A DNA stretch of 64,000 nucleotides from Mesostigma viride (GCA_009746045.1 RPFO01001051.1:1-64000), one strand, 5' to 3'. Shown: positions 1 through 11,348, numbered from the stretch's first letter. Translations and numbers: made by a program. The notes: a model not told the origin generated them from the letters alone.

Positions 1-1120
1 TTGTACATGTAAGTGCAGCCGCCCCTTGCGTGCGCGGTGTATGTACGTGTGTGTGCAGCCGTCCCTTGCGTGCGCGGTGTGTGTACGTGTGTGTGCAGCC
101 GCCCCTCGCGTGCATGGTGAGTGTAAGTGTGTGTGCAGCAGCCCCTTGCGTGCATGGTGTGTACGTGTGTGTGCAGTTGCCCCTTGCGTGCGCGGTGTAT
201 GTACGTGTGTGTGCAGCCGGCCCTTGCGTGCGCGGTGTGTGTACATGTGAGTGCAGCCGGCCCTTGCGTGCGCGGTGGATGTACATGTGTGGGCAGTTGC
301 CCCTTGCGTGCGCGGTGTATGTACATGTGTTTGCACTCGCCCCTTGCGTGCGCGGTGGATGTACATGTGTGTGCAGCCGAACCTTGCGTGCATGGTGTGT
401 GTACCTGTGCGTGAAGTCGCTCCTTGCGTGCATGGTGTGTGTACGTGTGTGTGCAGCCGCCCCTTGCGTGCGCGGTGTAGGTACGTGTGTGTGCAGCCGC
501 CCCTTGCGTGCGCGGTGTATGTACGTGTGTGTGCAGCCGGCCCTTGCGTGCATGGTGTGTGTACGTGTGTGTGCAGCCGGCCCTTGCGTGCGCGGTGGAT
601 GTACATGTGTGTGCAGTCGCCCCTTGCGTGCGCGGTGTAGGTACGTATGTGTGCAGCCGCCCCTTGCGTGCGCGGTGTATGTACGTGTGTGTGCAGCCGC
701 CCCGTGGTTGCGCGGTGTATGTACATGTGTGTGCAGTTGCCCCTTGCGTGCGCGGTGTATGTACGTGTGTGTGCAGCCGGCCCTTGCGTGCGCGGTGGAT
801 GTACATGTGAGTGCAGCCGGCCCTTGCGTGCATGGTGTGTGTACGTGTGTGTGCAGCCGCCCCTTGCGTGCATGGTGTATGTACATGTGAGTGCAGCCGG
901 CCCTTGCGTGCATGGTGTGTGTACGTGTGTGTGCAGCCGCCCCTTGCGTGCGCGGTGTATGTACGTGTGTGCGCACTCGCCCCTTGCGTGCGCGGTGTAT
1001 GTACGTGTGTGTGCAGTTGCCCCTTGCGTGCGCGGTGGATGTACGTGTGTGTGCAGCCGCCCCTTGCGTGCGCGGTGTGTGTACGTGTATGTGCAGCCGC
1101 CCCTTGCGTGCATGTACATG
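1..1120. repeat. 40-bp minisatellite, about 28 units
   Basis: The segment GTGCAGCC recurs every 40 bases from the window start to about 1120, with a GTGTATGTACGTGTGTGTGCAG part and a CCCCTTGCGTGCGCGGTG part. Units differ by point changes (CGCGG/CATGG, GCCGC/GTTGC/GCCGG) but hardly in length. Because 40 is not a multiple of three, one unit is read in all three frames in turn, and all three plus-strand frames stay open for hundreds of codons as Cys/Val/Arg-rich 40-residue repeats. I read this as non-coding satellite, not a protein gene. The array continues beyond the left edge. Confidence 0.95.
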
Positions 1121-1204
1121 TGTGAAGAAATAAGCAATAGTGAATGAAATAGTAAAAAGAAAATCATTCCAGCATATGTATGTACAAGTTTTTAGTAGTA
1201 CACT

Positions 1205-3035
1205 ATGACTATCGTCAAATATAACAATTTTCTATATTTTCATACACACACGAACAACACACCCAACACACACACACACTATGTTTGCACCCAAGACACA
1301 CACCAACACCTAAAAACAAGACACCAACACACAAGACAGCCATGCAACACACACCCAACACACACACGCAACACACACATAACACACCTAAGTATAGTTG
1401 TTATAACACACAACACATAGGTACATCCCGCCCCCCCCACACACAACACCAACACATGACAATTAACAGGCCACAACACACACACTGACACACATGCCCC
1501 AACACACACACACACATGCCCCAACACACACACACATGCCCCAACACTGCACACACAACAACACCCAAACACACACCACACACACAAAAGACACCCAACA
1601 CACATACCGAAAACACGCACACACAACACCTACTAAAAACAAGACACCAACACACAAGACACCCAACACACACCCAACACACACACACACACACAATGTT
1701 TGCACCGGTCGGCCCACGACACCCACACCCAACACACACATAACACACCTAAGTAACACACAACACACACGTACATCCCCCCCCCCACACACACAACACC
1801 AACACATGACAATTAACATGCCACAACACACACACATGCCCCAACACACACACACACATGCCCCAACACTGCACACACAACAACACCCAAACACATACCA
1901 CACACACACAAGACACCCAACACACATACCGAAAACACGCACACACAACACCTACCAAAAACACCAAACACACAAGACACCCAACACACACCCAACACAC
2001 ACACACACACAATGTTTGCACCCACGACACACACACCAACACCTAAAAATAAGACACCAACACACAACACACGTACACGTACATCCCCCCCCCCCACAAC
2101 ACCAACAATAACATGCAAACAACACACACACAACACACCTAAGTCACACACACAACACACACGTACTTTCCCCCCCCCCACACCCAACACCAACACACAA
2201 GACACTTTGCACACACCCTACACACACCCACACCCTTTATGAACACATGTACACCCAACACACACACGCAACACACACCTAGGTCGATCACACACAACAC
2301 ACACAAAACACACCTAAGTCACACACAACACACACGTACACCCCCCCACACAAACCCAATACCAACACACAAGACACTTGGCCCCCCCCCACCCACCCAC
2401 ACACCCACACCCACACCCACACCACACATCCAACACACACAACACACACACTACACACTTAAGTCACACACAACACACACATAACACACCTAAGTCACAC
2501 ACAACACACACGTCCATCCCCCCCCTCACACTCAACACCAATACATGACAATTAACATGCACACAACACACACACGCACACGCCCCAACACACACACACA
2601 CAACATACATACACAGAGCACACACACACGCCTCAACACACATACCGAACACACACACACAAGACACCCAACACACATACCGAACACACACACACACACA
2701 CACTATGTTTGCACCCGACATACACACACCCAACACCTACTAAAAACAAGAAACCAACACACAAGACACCCTACACACACACAACACACACACACACAAC
2801 ACATATCCAACACAAACAACACACACACCTAAGTCACACACACAACACACCTACTAAGTCACACACACAACACACATGTACCTCCCCCCCCCCACACCCA
2901 ACATCAACACACAAGACACTTTGCACACACCCTACACGCCCCCGCACCTTCATGAATGCACCCAACACACACACACAACACACACGCCCCAACACACATA
3001 CCCAACATTCACACAACACACCCAACATATAAGGG
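1205..3035. repeat. CA-rich satellite with longer-range repetition
   Basis: The stretch is built from ACACACAAC/ACCCAACAC words and is almost free of G. Above the dinucleotide level, blocks of a few hundred bases recur: a poly-C block before a cluster reading CAACACCAACACATGACAATT, a CACCTAAGTCACAC block, and an ACAATGTTTGCACCC block. The copies near 1280-1700, 1690-2010 and 2000-2200 are clearest. Long frames rich in Thr/His or Cys/Val are by-products of composition. No gene is visible. Confidence 0.9.
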
Positions 3036-3039
3036 TAAA

Positions 3040-3075
3040 TATGGTTTAGGAGTGTAGGGGTTTAGGGTTTAAGGC
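3040..3075. other. Short telomere-like TTTAGGG stretch
   Basis: At the junction between the CA satellite and the first gene region the sequence reads TTTAGGAG, then AGGGGTTTAGGGTTTAAGG. That is about two units of the plant/green-alga telomere repeat TTTAGGG plus degenerate neighbours. It is too short to prove telomeric origin but fits a subtelomeric or interstitial setting. Confidence 0.3.
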
Positions 3076-3394
3076 CTACCATACACCCGTATGTAAAAAT
3101 GCAACAACACGCCAAGTCATCCGCCACCATGCAAAAATATATAAACACAACTGGTCATCCTCAACAAGAATGCCCATTTTAGTACCCAATCCGCACTTGG
3201 CACTTGTCCAGTTTCGTAAGTCCAACGGCCGTTGGCTTTGAGAAATTAAGATATGCGACATGCGCCATGCAGCCAAGCTAAAGTATAGGCTGATTGCCCT
3301 GTATGTAACATTAGTAAGGTGAACGACCGTCGACAAAAAAACACATGCGACATACAAACACCAATTTTACACAGTAATGTTTGGAATGACGTAC

Positions 3395-6300
3395 CGTAAT
3401 TTCGGCGTCCACCTTCTTCGCAATTGTGAACCAGCCCTGTCGCGTGTTGTCCGGATGTCCTTCCCACTTGCCCTTCGTGACCTTTGCGACGCTCAGGTAG
3501 CACACGATTGCAGTTAAGGGTTCTCGGTCGTCTGGGTTCCAGAAGAAGCGTCGGGCGTCCGATCCGGAGGAGGAGCACCTCTCGAAGTATTTTACGTACA
3601 TTACCCAGTTGCCTTTCTTAAAAACCTCGCCCCCCCCCCTGTATGTTTGTTTAAACACTCATCCTTGTCGAGTTGGTGGGCGACTCGAACAACTTTCGCC
3701 AACCAGTACGGGTGGTCGGGCACATGGTCCTTGTGCCCCCTCTCAGATGCGACTGCGACGGCCTCCCCCTCCTGCAAACCACGCCCCAACTCGTTTCTTG
3801 CCGTTTGAACGTGGTTCAGGCGGGTTCCCGGATATCGCGTGGGGTTCCGCGACTTACTCGCCTGGAGTTTTACAGTCCACGACGAGCTGCTCCAATCGTT
3901 TGGGCATGTCGTCCACTTGCCCTCTCGGCACTCCGCACAACTGAAGCATGAAAAACGCCTGAGCTTTACCACCTCGACCCGCTCGCCCTTTTTGTCCAGT
4001 CGCCACTGGTGTGCCGTGGAGATATCTCGGATCGGGCCTCGCTCCTTACCGGACGTGAGAATCTGCAATTGTAAATCCATGAAACAACATCACAGCACAT
4101 TTCCCAACTCCAACGGCCGTTGGCACTCAACAATTATAAGATTTCCCAACTCCAACGGCCGTTGGCCCTTGGAAACTTTATATAAGTACATTTCTCAACT
4201 CCAACGGCCGTTGGCACTCAACAATTATACGATTTTCCAGCTCCAACGGCCGTTGGCCTTATGAAACTTCAAACTGCATCAAGGAAGCTGTCCTCTGTAA
4301 AGTGTAACCAGAGACAAATTATAGAACTGCACTTGACCACCAGAAAGCAACTGTCTTTACTTACGTTATCGAGAAGAAATGCCCGTCGAACCACGTCCGA
4401 TTGTGCCGATGGTCGACTCGAGTCTTTGCCGGTTCTCCAATCCCGGTTCAGGTAGGCCACCAGTGCCTCCACCGTATTCAGGTTCCGATTGTCCTCCTGC
4501 ATCTGCGCTCTTTTGAGGATGCTTTTGACCGTCCCCCCCTCCCCGTCCGACTCCCCCTTCCCATGTCCTGCACACGAGTAGTTCCACTCCAATGATTCCA
4601 AGTCGGGGTCGGCCTCGAGCAGGTCCGCAGCCATCGCCAACACATACCGGGATTGGAACTGCTCCTTACAGTTGTCGGACCAACTGATCCAGTTCCTCAC
4701 CTCCACCCCCTCCTCCCTCAGCACGTTAAGGGTATTCTTCATCACGAACTCCAGGGTCTGGGCATTCCTCGGTACGTCCTTCCCCATGTAATCGTGCTTC
4801 ACCCTTTTGATTTCCAGCGATACGGGATCACGGTACATCACGATCACCGGCATCAGGACGTAACTACTTGGGTACCAGTACTGCGCCTGCAACTGTTTCT
4901 GCAGGTGGTCCGAATAGTTCTCCGAGTAGTCCATCAGGACCACCACCGTTCCCAGCGGCATCACGTCAATGCACTCCTTGTAAGCGTGGTGCTGCCAGGC
5001 CCATGTATGGACGTGAATGGCGAATTCCGGGAAGCGCGCCGTAATGAGTTCATGGAGCTCCGAGAGGGTTGACTTGATGAGTTTTTGCTGCAGGTTCATT
5101 TGCGGCGCCACATCCTCCTCCTGCAACACAACACACCCGCGCACCATGGATTGACCGAAGAATGGAAGTCAGCAGCTGGGAATTTCCCAACGCCAACGGC
5201 CGTTGGAAGTATGAAAGTCTACATATATATATTCAACGATGCAAATATACATGCCCGCGCACCATGGATTGACCGAAGAATGGAAGTCAGCAGCTGGGAA
5301 TTTCCCAACGCCAACGGCCGTTGGAAGTATGAAAGTCTACATATATATATTCAACGATGCAAATATACATGCTTACCGTCCCACGGGGCGCTGTGCCCTC
5401 CTTTATGAAGTCGAACCACGTGTACTTCTTTGTCCACCCCTTCATCTGGTCCGTCACGATGAACTCGGAAATCCCACACTCGTTGCACGTCCCTTCCAAG
5501 CAGTTCATTGGGACGTTAACGAACGGGCCGCCCGTCCTCCCCCCTCCTTGCCCCCCTCCCCCCTCTCAGCCCTGTGGCAGGTGAAACGTCGAACGAAATC
5601 ATGGGCATTGTCAGGCACGGAAGGGATACCCTCCCTCTCCTCGATCTCCAGCGTGCTCTTCAACTCCTTGACGCCTTTGGCGAAGGCAGAGAGCAGAGAC
5701 TCGAAGACGACGTGCTTTTCGCATGCGCACAAGTCCCGGTCCTTCCACACGCCCTTTACGCACTTGGGCATGAACTCCACGAACTTCGTGTACCCCACCT
5801 TGTACCTTGTCCCGTCCGCAGTCGTCACGATACCTCCCTTGTACGGCGACGCGTCAGAACAGAACCGCTTGTAAATCGTTTCAAGCGAGTCCAAATAGTA
5901 CCTTCCGCCCTGGGAGGAAATGAGGATCCTGGCGTTTCCCTTCCTTTCGAACTCATTGACCACGTCCTTATGGTTGGGAGACGCCCTCGTGTTTAGGTCT
6001 GACAACCAGTAACTCCCGACGATGTCTTTGACCTCCTCCGGAAACTTGTCCGACCGTAAAGCACGAGGGGGCGCCTTCAGGGCGGGAAGGTCGCCCCCCA
6101 TCCTCATTCCCCTTGCGGTCTGGATATCCTTGGGCGTGACGTGAAGCAGCCGCGCGAGAGTGCAATGCCCTTGATTGTTCATGCCGTCCTTTCCCAAGCA
6201 CATTGACAGCACAGCGCACTTCGCGTTCCTGTGCTCATCCGACTTGCCCAATTCCTGGAAACCTTGCACGATATTAGCGACAACCTCCTGAGCGAAGGAC

Positions 6301-7384
6301 TCCGACGCCTTTCTTTTCAGCGCAGGGCGGTACTGTTTCCCCATAACCTTCACAACCGCACCTGGCAGCCGCTCAAGCGCCCTCAAGCCTACTGCAGTTT
6401 TCGTGTTTTCAGTCTTGTGATTGTTGTCCTTCAGCAAGTATTCCATTGCGCTGGCCATGTCGAGGGCAAGTTGGTTGCCCTTGATCTCGACGTACTTGAG
6501 ACTTAGGTCTTTGTTGTGCGCTTCACCTGCATCCGCGCGCATACAGAATCCAGACGAAGTTTTGACTTTTTATCAAATTATTGCTTTCCAACAATTACCC
6601 AATTTGTAGGTCCCAACGGCCGTTGGACCCCTGAAAGTACGCCTGAAACACGCCAACACATGCATTTTCGACACCCAACGGCCGTTGGACCCCCGAAAGT
6701 GGGCCTGAAACACGCCAACACATGCATTTTCGACACCCAACGGCCGTTGGACCCCAGAAAGCGGGCCGAAAACACGCCAACACATGCATTTTCGACACCC
6801 AACGGCCGTTGGACCCCTGAAAGTGGGCCTGAAACACGCCAACACATGCATTTTCGACACCCAACGGCCGTTGGACCCCTGAAAGCGGGCCGAAAACACG
6901 CCAACACATGCATTTTCTACACCCAACGGCCGTTGGACCCCTGAAAGTGGGCCTGAAACACGCCCTTTACATGCATTTTCGACACCCAACGGCCGTTGGA
7001 CCCCTGAAAGCGGGCCGAAAACACGCCAACACATGCATTTTCGACGTCCAACGGCCGTTGGGCCCCTGAAAGCGGGCCGGAAACACGCTAACGCATGCAT
7101 TTTAGACACCCAACGGCCGTTGGACCCCTGAAAGCGGGCCGAAAACTCGCCAACACCTGCATTTTTTACACGCCAGGATGTGAATTTCCGAATCCCAACG
7201 CACTTTTTATAACCTTAACGACCGTTGGAACCCAGAAATTCGACTGAAATGTTTCCATAACACACGTAACAACAAATTTGGTGGTCAACAACCCCGTAAA
7301 TCCGTAACCCTGCACGCACCTCTTGCCGCCATAGCTCTTGTTCGCAGCAGGTGGGCCCTGAAGACGCCTTTTGGTCTTGCACCT
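3395..7384 (-). CDS. Multi-exon gene, transposase-like protein of a D-D-D motif family (partial model)
   Basis: At least three exons can be read on the minus strand: 6526-5377, 5120-4365 and 4062-3395. A further upstream exon is likely at about 7384-7321, and the true start and 3' end are not resolved. Introns have GT..AG ends (GTAAGT after 4365, GTAAGC after 5377, GCAG before 5120 and 4062), and the two introns flanking 5120-4365 are phase 0. The protein has a TKFVEFMPK..CACEKH region, a Cys cluster (NCLEGTCNECG), then MDYSENY, WSDNCKEQFQS and GHGKGESDGEGGTVK, and later FSCFSCAEC. From memory, this order matches a widespread uncharacterised family in animals and protists whose Asp-centred motifs look like an RNase H-fold (DDE-type) transposase core. 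Two G/C-homopolymer places break the frame: about 5536-5570, and the ten C at 3630-3639. These may be assembly slips, tiny introns or decay. It may be a domesticated or a still mobile DNA transposase. Confidence 0.6.
4063..4364 (-). repeat. Intron with four CCAACGGCCGTTGG palindromes
   Basis: This intron lies between the 5120-4365 and 4062-3395 exons. Perfect 14-bp palindromes lie at 4110-4123, 4152-4165, 4201-4214 and 4243-4256, spaced 42-49 bases. They sit in a degenerate tandem unit of the form TTTCCCAACT-palindrome-CACTCAACAATTATA. On the gene strand each palindrome is followed by AGTTGGGAAA or a close variant. Confidence 0.85.
5121..5376 (-). repeat. Intron with a duplicated ~119-bp unit carrying the palindrome
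   Basis: Two nearly identical tandem copies, starting near 5136 and 5255, each hold CCAACGGCCGTTGG (5193-5206 and 5311-5324) and a TACATATATATATTCAACG block. The intron begins GTAAGC and ends TTGCAG on the minus strand, so the unit was duplicated inside a working intron. Confidence 0.85.
6600..7200. repeat. Tandem array of nine ~62-bp palindrome units inside a putative intron
   Basis: CCAACGGCCGTTGG recurs at 6613, 6675, 6737, 6799, 6861, 6923, 6986, about 7048 and 7110. Each is flanked by ACCCCTGAAAG(T/C)GGGCC(T/G)GAAA on one side and CATGCATTTTCGACA on the other. A tenth, decayed copy near 7217 reads AACGACCGTTGG. The array lies between a minus-strand acceptor (GCAG, exon from 6526) and a likely donor near 7320, so it appears intronic. 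Confidence 0.85.
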
Positions 7385-7639
7385 GTTGGTTACAATTGCA
7401 TGGCATACCAGCAATATATTGCACATAGCATTGTATTTCACACAATTATTATATTCATGCCACAAATAATAATAATAATTGTATTAAACATAGGGGGGCA
7501 GGTTGCATATTCGTTTCATTGCAGTCTAATATCAACATATTAAAAATTTCCATGCCCATAAACATTTTTGATATAGCTATTAGGTTGCTAATTATATTAA
7601 ATCTTACCAGCCGTGTAGTGGTTTGCGGATTGCTTTATA

Positions 7640-7760
7640 GGCTTGCCACACCAACCCAAAAAAAAATGTTACGACGGGAGTTGAACCCGGGCCTACTAGA
7701 CGTGTTCACGAGGTACTACGAGGATCAGCCAAGAATCTGTCCCGTACCGGTGTGGTTCAC
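7640..7760 (-). other. Possible tRNA-derived (SINE-like) fragment with a Pol III B-box-like motif
   Basis: On the minus strand GGTTCAACTCC (7687-7677), set in CCCGGGTTCAACTCCCG, matches the T-arm/B-box consensus GGTTCRANNCC, and a T-run follows. Upstream TTGGCTGATCCTCG could be a weak A box, but no cloverleaf can be folded with confidence. It may be a tRNA pseudogene or SINE head, or chance. Confidence 0.25.
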
Positions 7761-7947
7761 CAGTTCCGCACACTAGCATGGTCTCCGCGTCGCGCTCGTT
7801 CATTAAATTTCGGAGAAATTTTGCCTGCTTATATACGTTTTTGAAGCCCCTCGGCGTCGCGCCGTGAAAAGCTTCCTCCGCCAGGCGTCCAATCAGGTAG
7901 CAGGAATGTGAAAAAATGGGCTCGAGCTGTGTGCAGCGCCGCGTCCA

Positions 7948-8140
7948 TGTGGCGCCACACGGCGTCAGGAGTCGGCGTGGCGCCATATATGGCGCTGCGA
8001 ATTCCCTACCGTGTGGTCTGCAGCGCCACGTCACAGTTGCGACTGCAAGTATTTTTCAGCGCGGCGCCGTCCCGGCGCCGCGCCATATCGTTTGGCGCGT
8101 AAATTTTTTTCCCGCGCGCGGCGCCTTTTAGGCGCCGCGC
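7948..8140. other. Cluster of GGCGCC-centred palindromes and hairpins
   Basis: Four strong dyads lie within 200 bases. TGTGGCGCCACA (7948-7959) and GCGCCATATATGGCGC (7980-7995) are perfect palindromes. GCGCGGCGCCG-TCC-CGGCGCCGCGC (8059-8083) and GCGCGGCGCCT-TTT-AGGCGCCGCGC (8116-8140) have 11-bp perfect stems and 3-base loops. No supported gene overlaps. Confidence 0.8.
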
Positions 8141-8720
8141 CATTCCATTTGCGCGTCGGCATACCAGCACCAGGGAATTTGAATTGCAGGTGCTGCGTTG
8201 GCGCTTTCCAGCCCTCCTGGAAGACCGACACCGTGGATGCACCTTGCACCCGAGCATCAACGGCGGGTATTCGCGACATCGGCCGAAAGTGACAACGATA
8301 TTAGCAACCCGACAGCCATATTCGACTGAGCAACGCCATTGTGTGCAGCCGAAGAGTGTGAAAAGAGGTGAGCAATGGCGGTGTATGTACATGGATGCTT
8401 TTGACAGATAGTTGTCCACAAGCAGCTCGATGACGGGGGAGTGTGAGATAGATAATTTCGTCGCTTTTTTGGTGTCGTGGTGCCGGTCGCTGACGGGGGA
8501 GTGTAAGTGTTTTTGTCGGTTCTCGTTTGGTTGCAGGGATTTGCGAGCAAGCCGAGACCATCGATTGGATTGGTAAGCCCCACTTGTTCATTTGTGTGAA
8601 TCCAAGCATTATTGAAGCAGGCTGTCGCAAATGTTTTCGTTTCTGGGTTGCGCCATAGCTGCGTTGCTGGGTTGCTGGGTTTTCTTGCCATGGCAGCGCC
8701 GTATGATCTTTCCCCCGGCT
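8141..8720. other. No gene seen; short duplicated motif
   Basis: No reading frame here resembles a known protein. GCTGACGGGGGAGTGT-like text occurs near 8430 (GATGACGGGGGAGTGT) and near 8490, suggesting a ~60-bp local duplication. Composition is mixed, without palindrome-family copies. Confidence 0.4.
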
Positions 8721-8895
8721 CCCATTCTTGGTTACTAACGTTGATGTTTTGCTGCTTCCTTTGGTGCTTGATCTGCCTTGGTGTCGTGCCTCCGTTTGGT
8801 GGCCGGTGGTCACGGGATGCACAACAACGCTATCAGTTTTCTTCCACCCGCCGCCGCTGCCCCCGAAGGACAAGGATAAAAAAAAAGAAACATCT
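8721..8895. repeat. ~190-bp module, copy 1
   Basis: This runs from CCCATTCTTGGTTACTAACG to the A-rich AAAAAAAAAGAAAC. It is the most diverged of five copies (others at 11349, 12239, 13788 and 14534). It is followed by CTATAAAAAGG, a TATA-like string absent from the later copies. It lies outside the minisatellite and may represent the ancestral context. Confidence 0.85.
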
Positions 8896-9335
8896 ATAAA
8901 AAGGTACGACGCGTGGTGTGTTGCGTGCTTTTTTTCTTGGTTTTCTCGCTCCCTTGCAGCTCAGGTTTGCTGGCACATGTATTTATGCATGCCGGCACCA
9001 CACCACATGTATTTATGCATGCCAGATAACACAGGCTGTGTGTCTGACTTTTTTTCGTCCCTGTCATATGCGGTCCGCCTCTCTTTTTTCGTGTTTTGTT
9101 TTTTGTTCGTATCTTCTACGGTACAACGCGACATGTTCACGGCGTCATCTGCGCGGTGTCACTAGCTTCATTTTTGCCGGCACCGCCGCCCCCGGCCGGC
9201 CCCATAAAAAAAAAGAAACATCTATAAAAAGGTACGACGCGTGGTGTGTTGCGTGCTTTTTTTCTTGGTTTTCTCGCTCCCTTGCAGGTCAGGTTTGCTG
9301 GCACATGTATTTATGCATGGCGGCACCACACCACA
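8877..9335. repeat. Pair of ~125-bp direct repeats leading into the minisatellite
   Basis: The segment from AAAAAGAAACATCTATAAAAAGG to GTATTTATGCATGCC occurs at about 8881-9020 and again at about 9205-9340, with only a few changes. Each copy carries a TATA-like CTATAAAAAGG and ends in the first minisatellite unit. The spacer between (about 9020-9190) holds no recognisable gene. Confidence 0.8.
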
Positions 9336-9890
9336 TGTATTTATGCATGCCAGCACCCCACCACCTTTTTTCATGCATGCCAGCACCCCCCCTAGGTATT
9401 TATGCATGCCAGCACCCCCCCTCGGTATTTATGCATGCCAGCACCCCACCCTAGGTATTTATGCATGCCAGCACCCCCCCCTAGGTATTTATGCATGCCA
9501 GCACCCCCCCCTCGGTATTTATGCATGCCAGCACCCCCCCCTCGGTATTTATGCATGCCAGCACCCCACCCTAGGTATTTATGCATGCCAGCACCCCCCC
9601 CTAGGTATTTATGCATGCCAGCACCCCCCCGACGTATTTATGCATGCCAGCACCCCCCACATGTATTTATGCATGCCAGCACCCCCCCTCGGTATTTATG
9701 CATGCCAGCACCCCCCCGACGTATTAATCCATGCCAGCACCCCCCCTCGGTATTTATGCATGCCAGCACCCCCCACATGTATTTATGCATGCCAGCACCC
9801 CCCCCTCGGTATTTATGCATGCCAGCACCCCACCCGACGTATTAATGCATGCCAGCGACCCCCCCTAGGTATTTATGCATGCCAGCATGT
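9310..9890. repeat. ~30-bp minisatellite, block A (about 20 units)
   Basis: Tandem units TATTTATGCATGCCAGCAC plus a C-run and CTAGG, CTCGG, GACG or ACATG. The ATGCAT core is itself a palindrome. The C-run varies from about 6 to 9, so any frame drifts. The long Pro/Tyr/Met/Cys frame here is a repeat artefact. Confidence 0.95.
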
Positions 9891-11330
9891 CACGTCCGTG
9901 ATCATTTACGTCCGTGCACTCAAGAAGTTACGCGGTTGCCGTAATCGGAATCGTTACCGACGTTTGGTTGGTTCCGATTCAGTAGGCCGCAGGCTTTGTT
10001 CCTTGGGCCGGTGTGGAGCGCCGCGCCGGAAAGGCCTGAATTTCTAGAGTGACAGTCTTAGGTGACCTGACTTAGGTTCAGGCACAAGACTTTGGGGCGC
10101 AAAGCCTTGGTGGCTTGCGCAATATTCCGGTGCGTGACATTTGGCAGTTACGAATCTTTTGTATTGTCCAGACGGAATGATGTTCAGTCCATCGGACAAA
10201 GTTAGATACGCAGATCGTAGTGTGCGGTGTGCTAGCTCGCACGTGGCTGTCGAACACACTTGCTAAGCATTTTGCTGGCAGTCTAACTGCACGTCAGGCG
10301 GCTTGCTGGCAAATGCGACAGCGCATGGATGCCGGGATTTTTGGAGGTATTTAGGAGCACGGCAGCGGCCATGGTGGTCGTTGTTCGCTCGTTACTCTCC
10401 CTCACAACTTGGTGTTGTCGTCAAGGGGTTTAATAGTGGAACAATCCGGAGCAGCCCCCGAGAGTGGTTGCAATGAGTAATTGTCATGAGATTGGTTGAC
10501 GGAAGTGATAACTGTTTGGTTTCGTCAAGATGATGTGTGTATTGTGGGCGAGACTCGGGAAGGAACCCGGTCGTCGTTGGCCAGTGAGCCATAGCTGGGG
10601 TGAGCGGGATAGGTAGACAGGATAGGGGGCGCTAAAGGACACTGCCAGCCGTAAGCCAAGCGGAGCAGTGTGGCGTCACCCGAGGCCTGCTAGGTTATCA
10701 AGAACCGCTTAGCCTTATTTGGACAGTGACGCACAAGTACGACATTATACGACTAGACAACACTTGTATTCTTGTCGATGTCTTTTGAAATTAAATGTGA
10801 ATGGTTTGGTTGCTTTCCAAATATATAAAGCATCATGGTTTTATTCCACACCTGGCTGGCTACGGAATTGCCTGTCATGAGGTCGGCGGCCAAGTATGTC
10901 CGTGACCTGCATCTCACAGGAGAACAACCCTTGGCGGGTTCAGTTCGGCCAGCCCGAGCCGGAGGTATACCCAAGGTGCTTGCAGGGTCGAGCACTTGGA
11001 AGAGGATTAAGCTTATCCTGTAAAAAGCTATGAAGCGGATTAGGCTTATCCTTGAAAAAGCCATGAAGAGGATTATGCTTATACTTGAAAAAGCACTGAA
11101 GAGGTTATTGCTTAGCCTATTTGAAAAGCATGTGTGGTCCTGTCGTGGGAATTTTTTTTCCCTATGTGATCCTCTTTTTGACTTTTTGGCTCTTCATTTT
11201 TTCGAGCTAAAAAGTGGGGGGGAATATAGTGGATCACACACAAGAGTACTCTATTGCTATGGATATGCCTTCCAAGTGATAGGCTAGGATATAATGGCAC
11301 GTAAACGCGACAAGCACCCCACCCGACGTA
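9891..11330. other. Single-copy spacer without a recognised gene
   Basis: This unique sequence lies between minisatellite blocks. At about 10998-11130 three to four imperfect 33-bp units (GAAGMGGATTA..CTTATCCTTGAAAAAGC) occur. In one plus frame they would give an 11-residue Lys/Ile/Leu-rich repeat (MKRIRLILEKA), but no start, domain or splice context supports a gene. No palindrome-family copy is present. Confidence 0.5.
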
Positions 11331-11348
11331 TTTATGCATGCCAGCACC

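Noticed and set aside
1279-2842. Thr/His-rich and Cys/Val-rich frames of 60-205 codons
   Set aside because: By-products of the nearly G-free CA satellite.
6573-7109. Minus-strand ~180-codon frame with repeated CWRVFGPLSG text
   Set aside because: It is the translation of the nine-unit palindrome array inside a putative intron.
11030-11287. An 85-codon frame with an 11-residue amphipathic repeat
   Set aside because: Rests on three to four 33-bp repeats without domain, splice or leader support.
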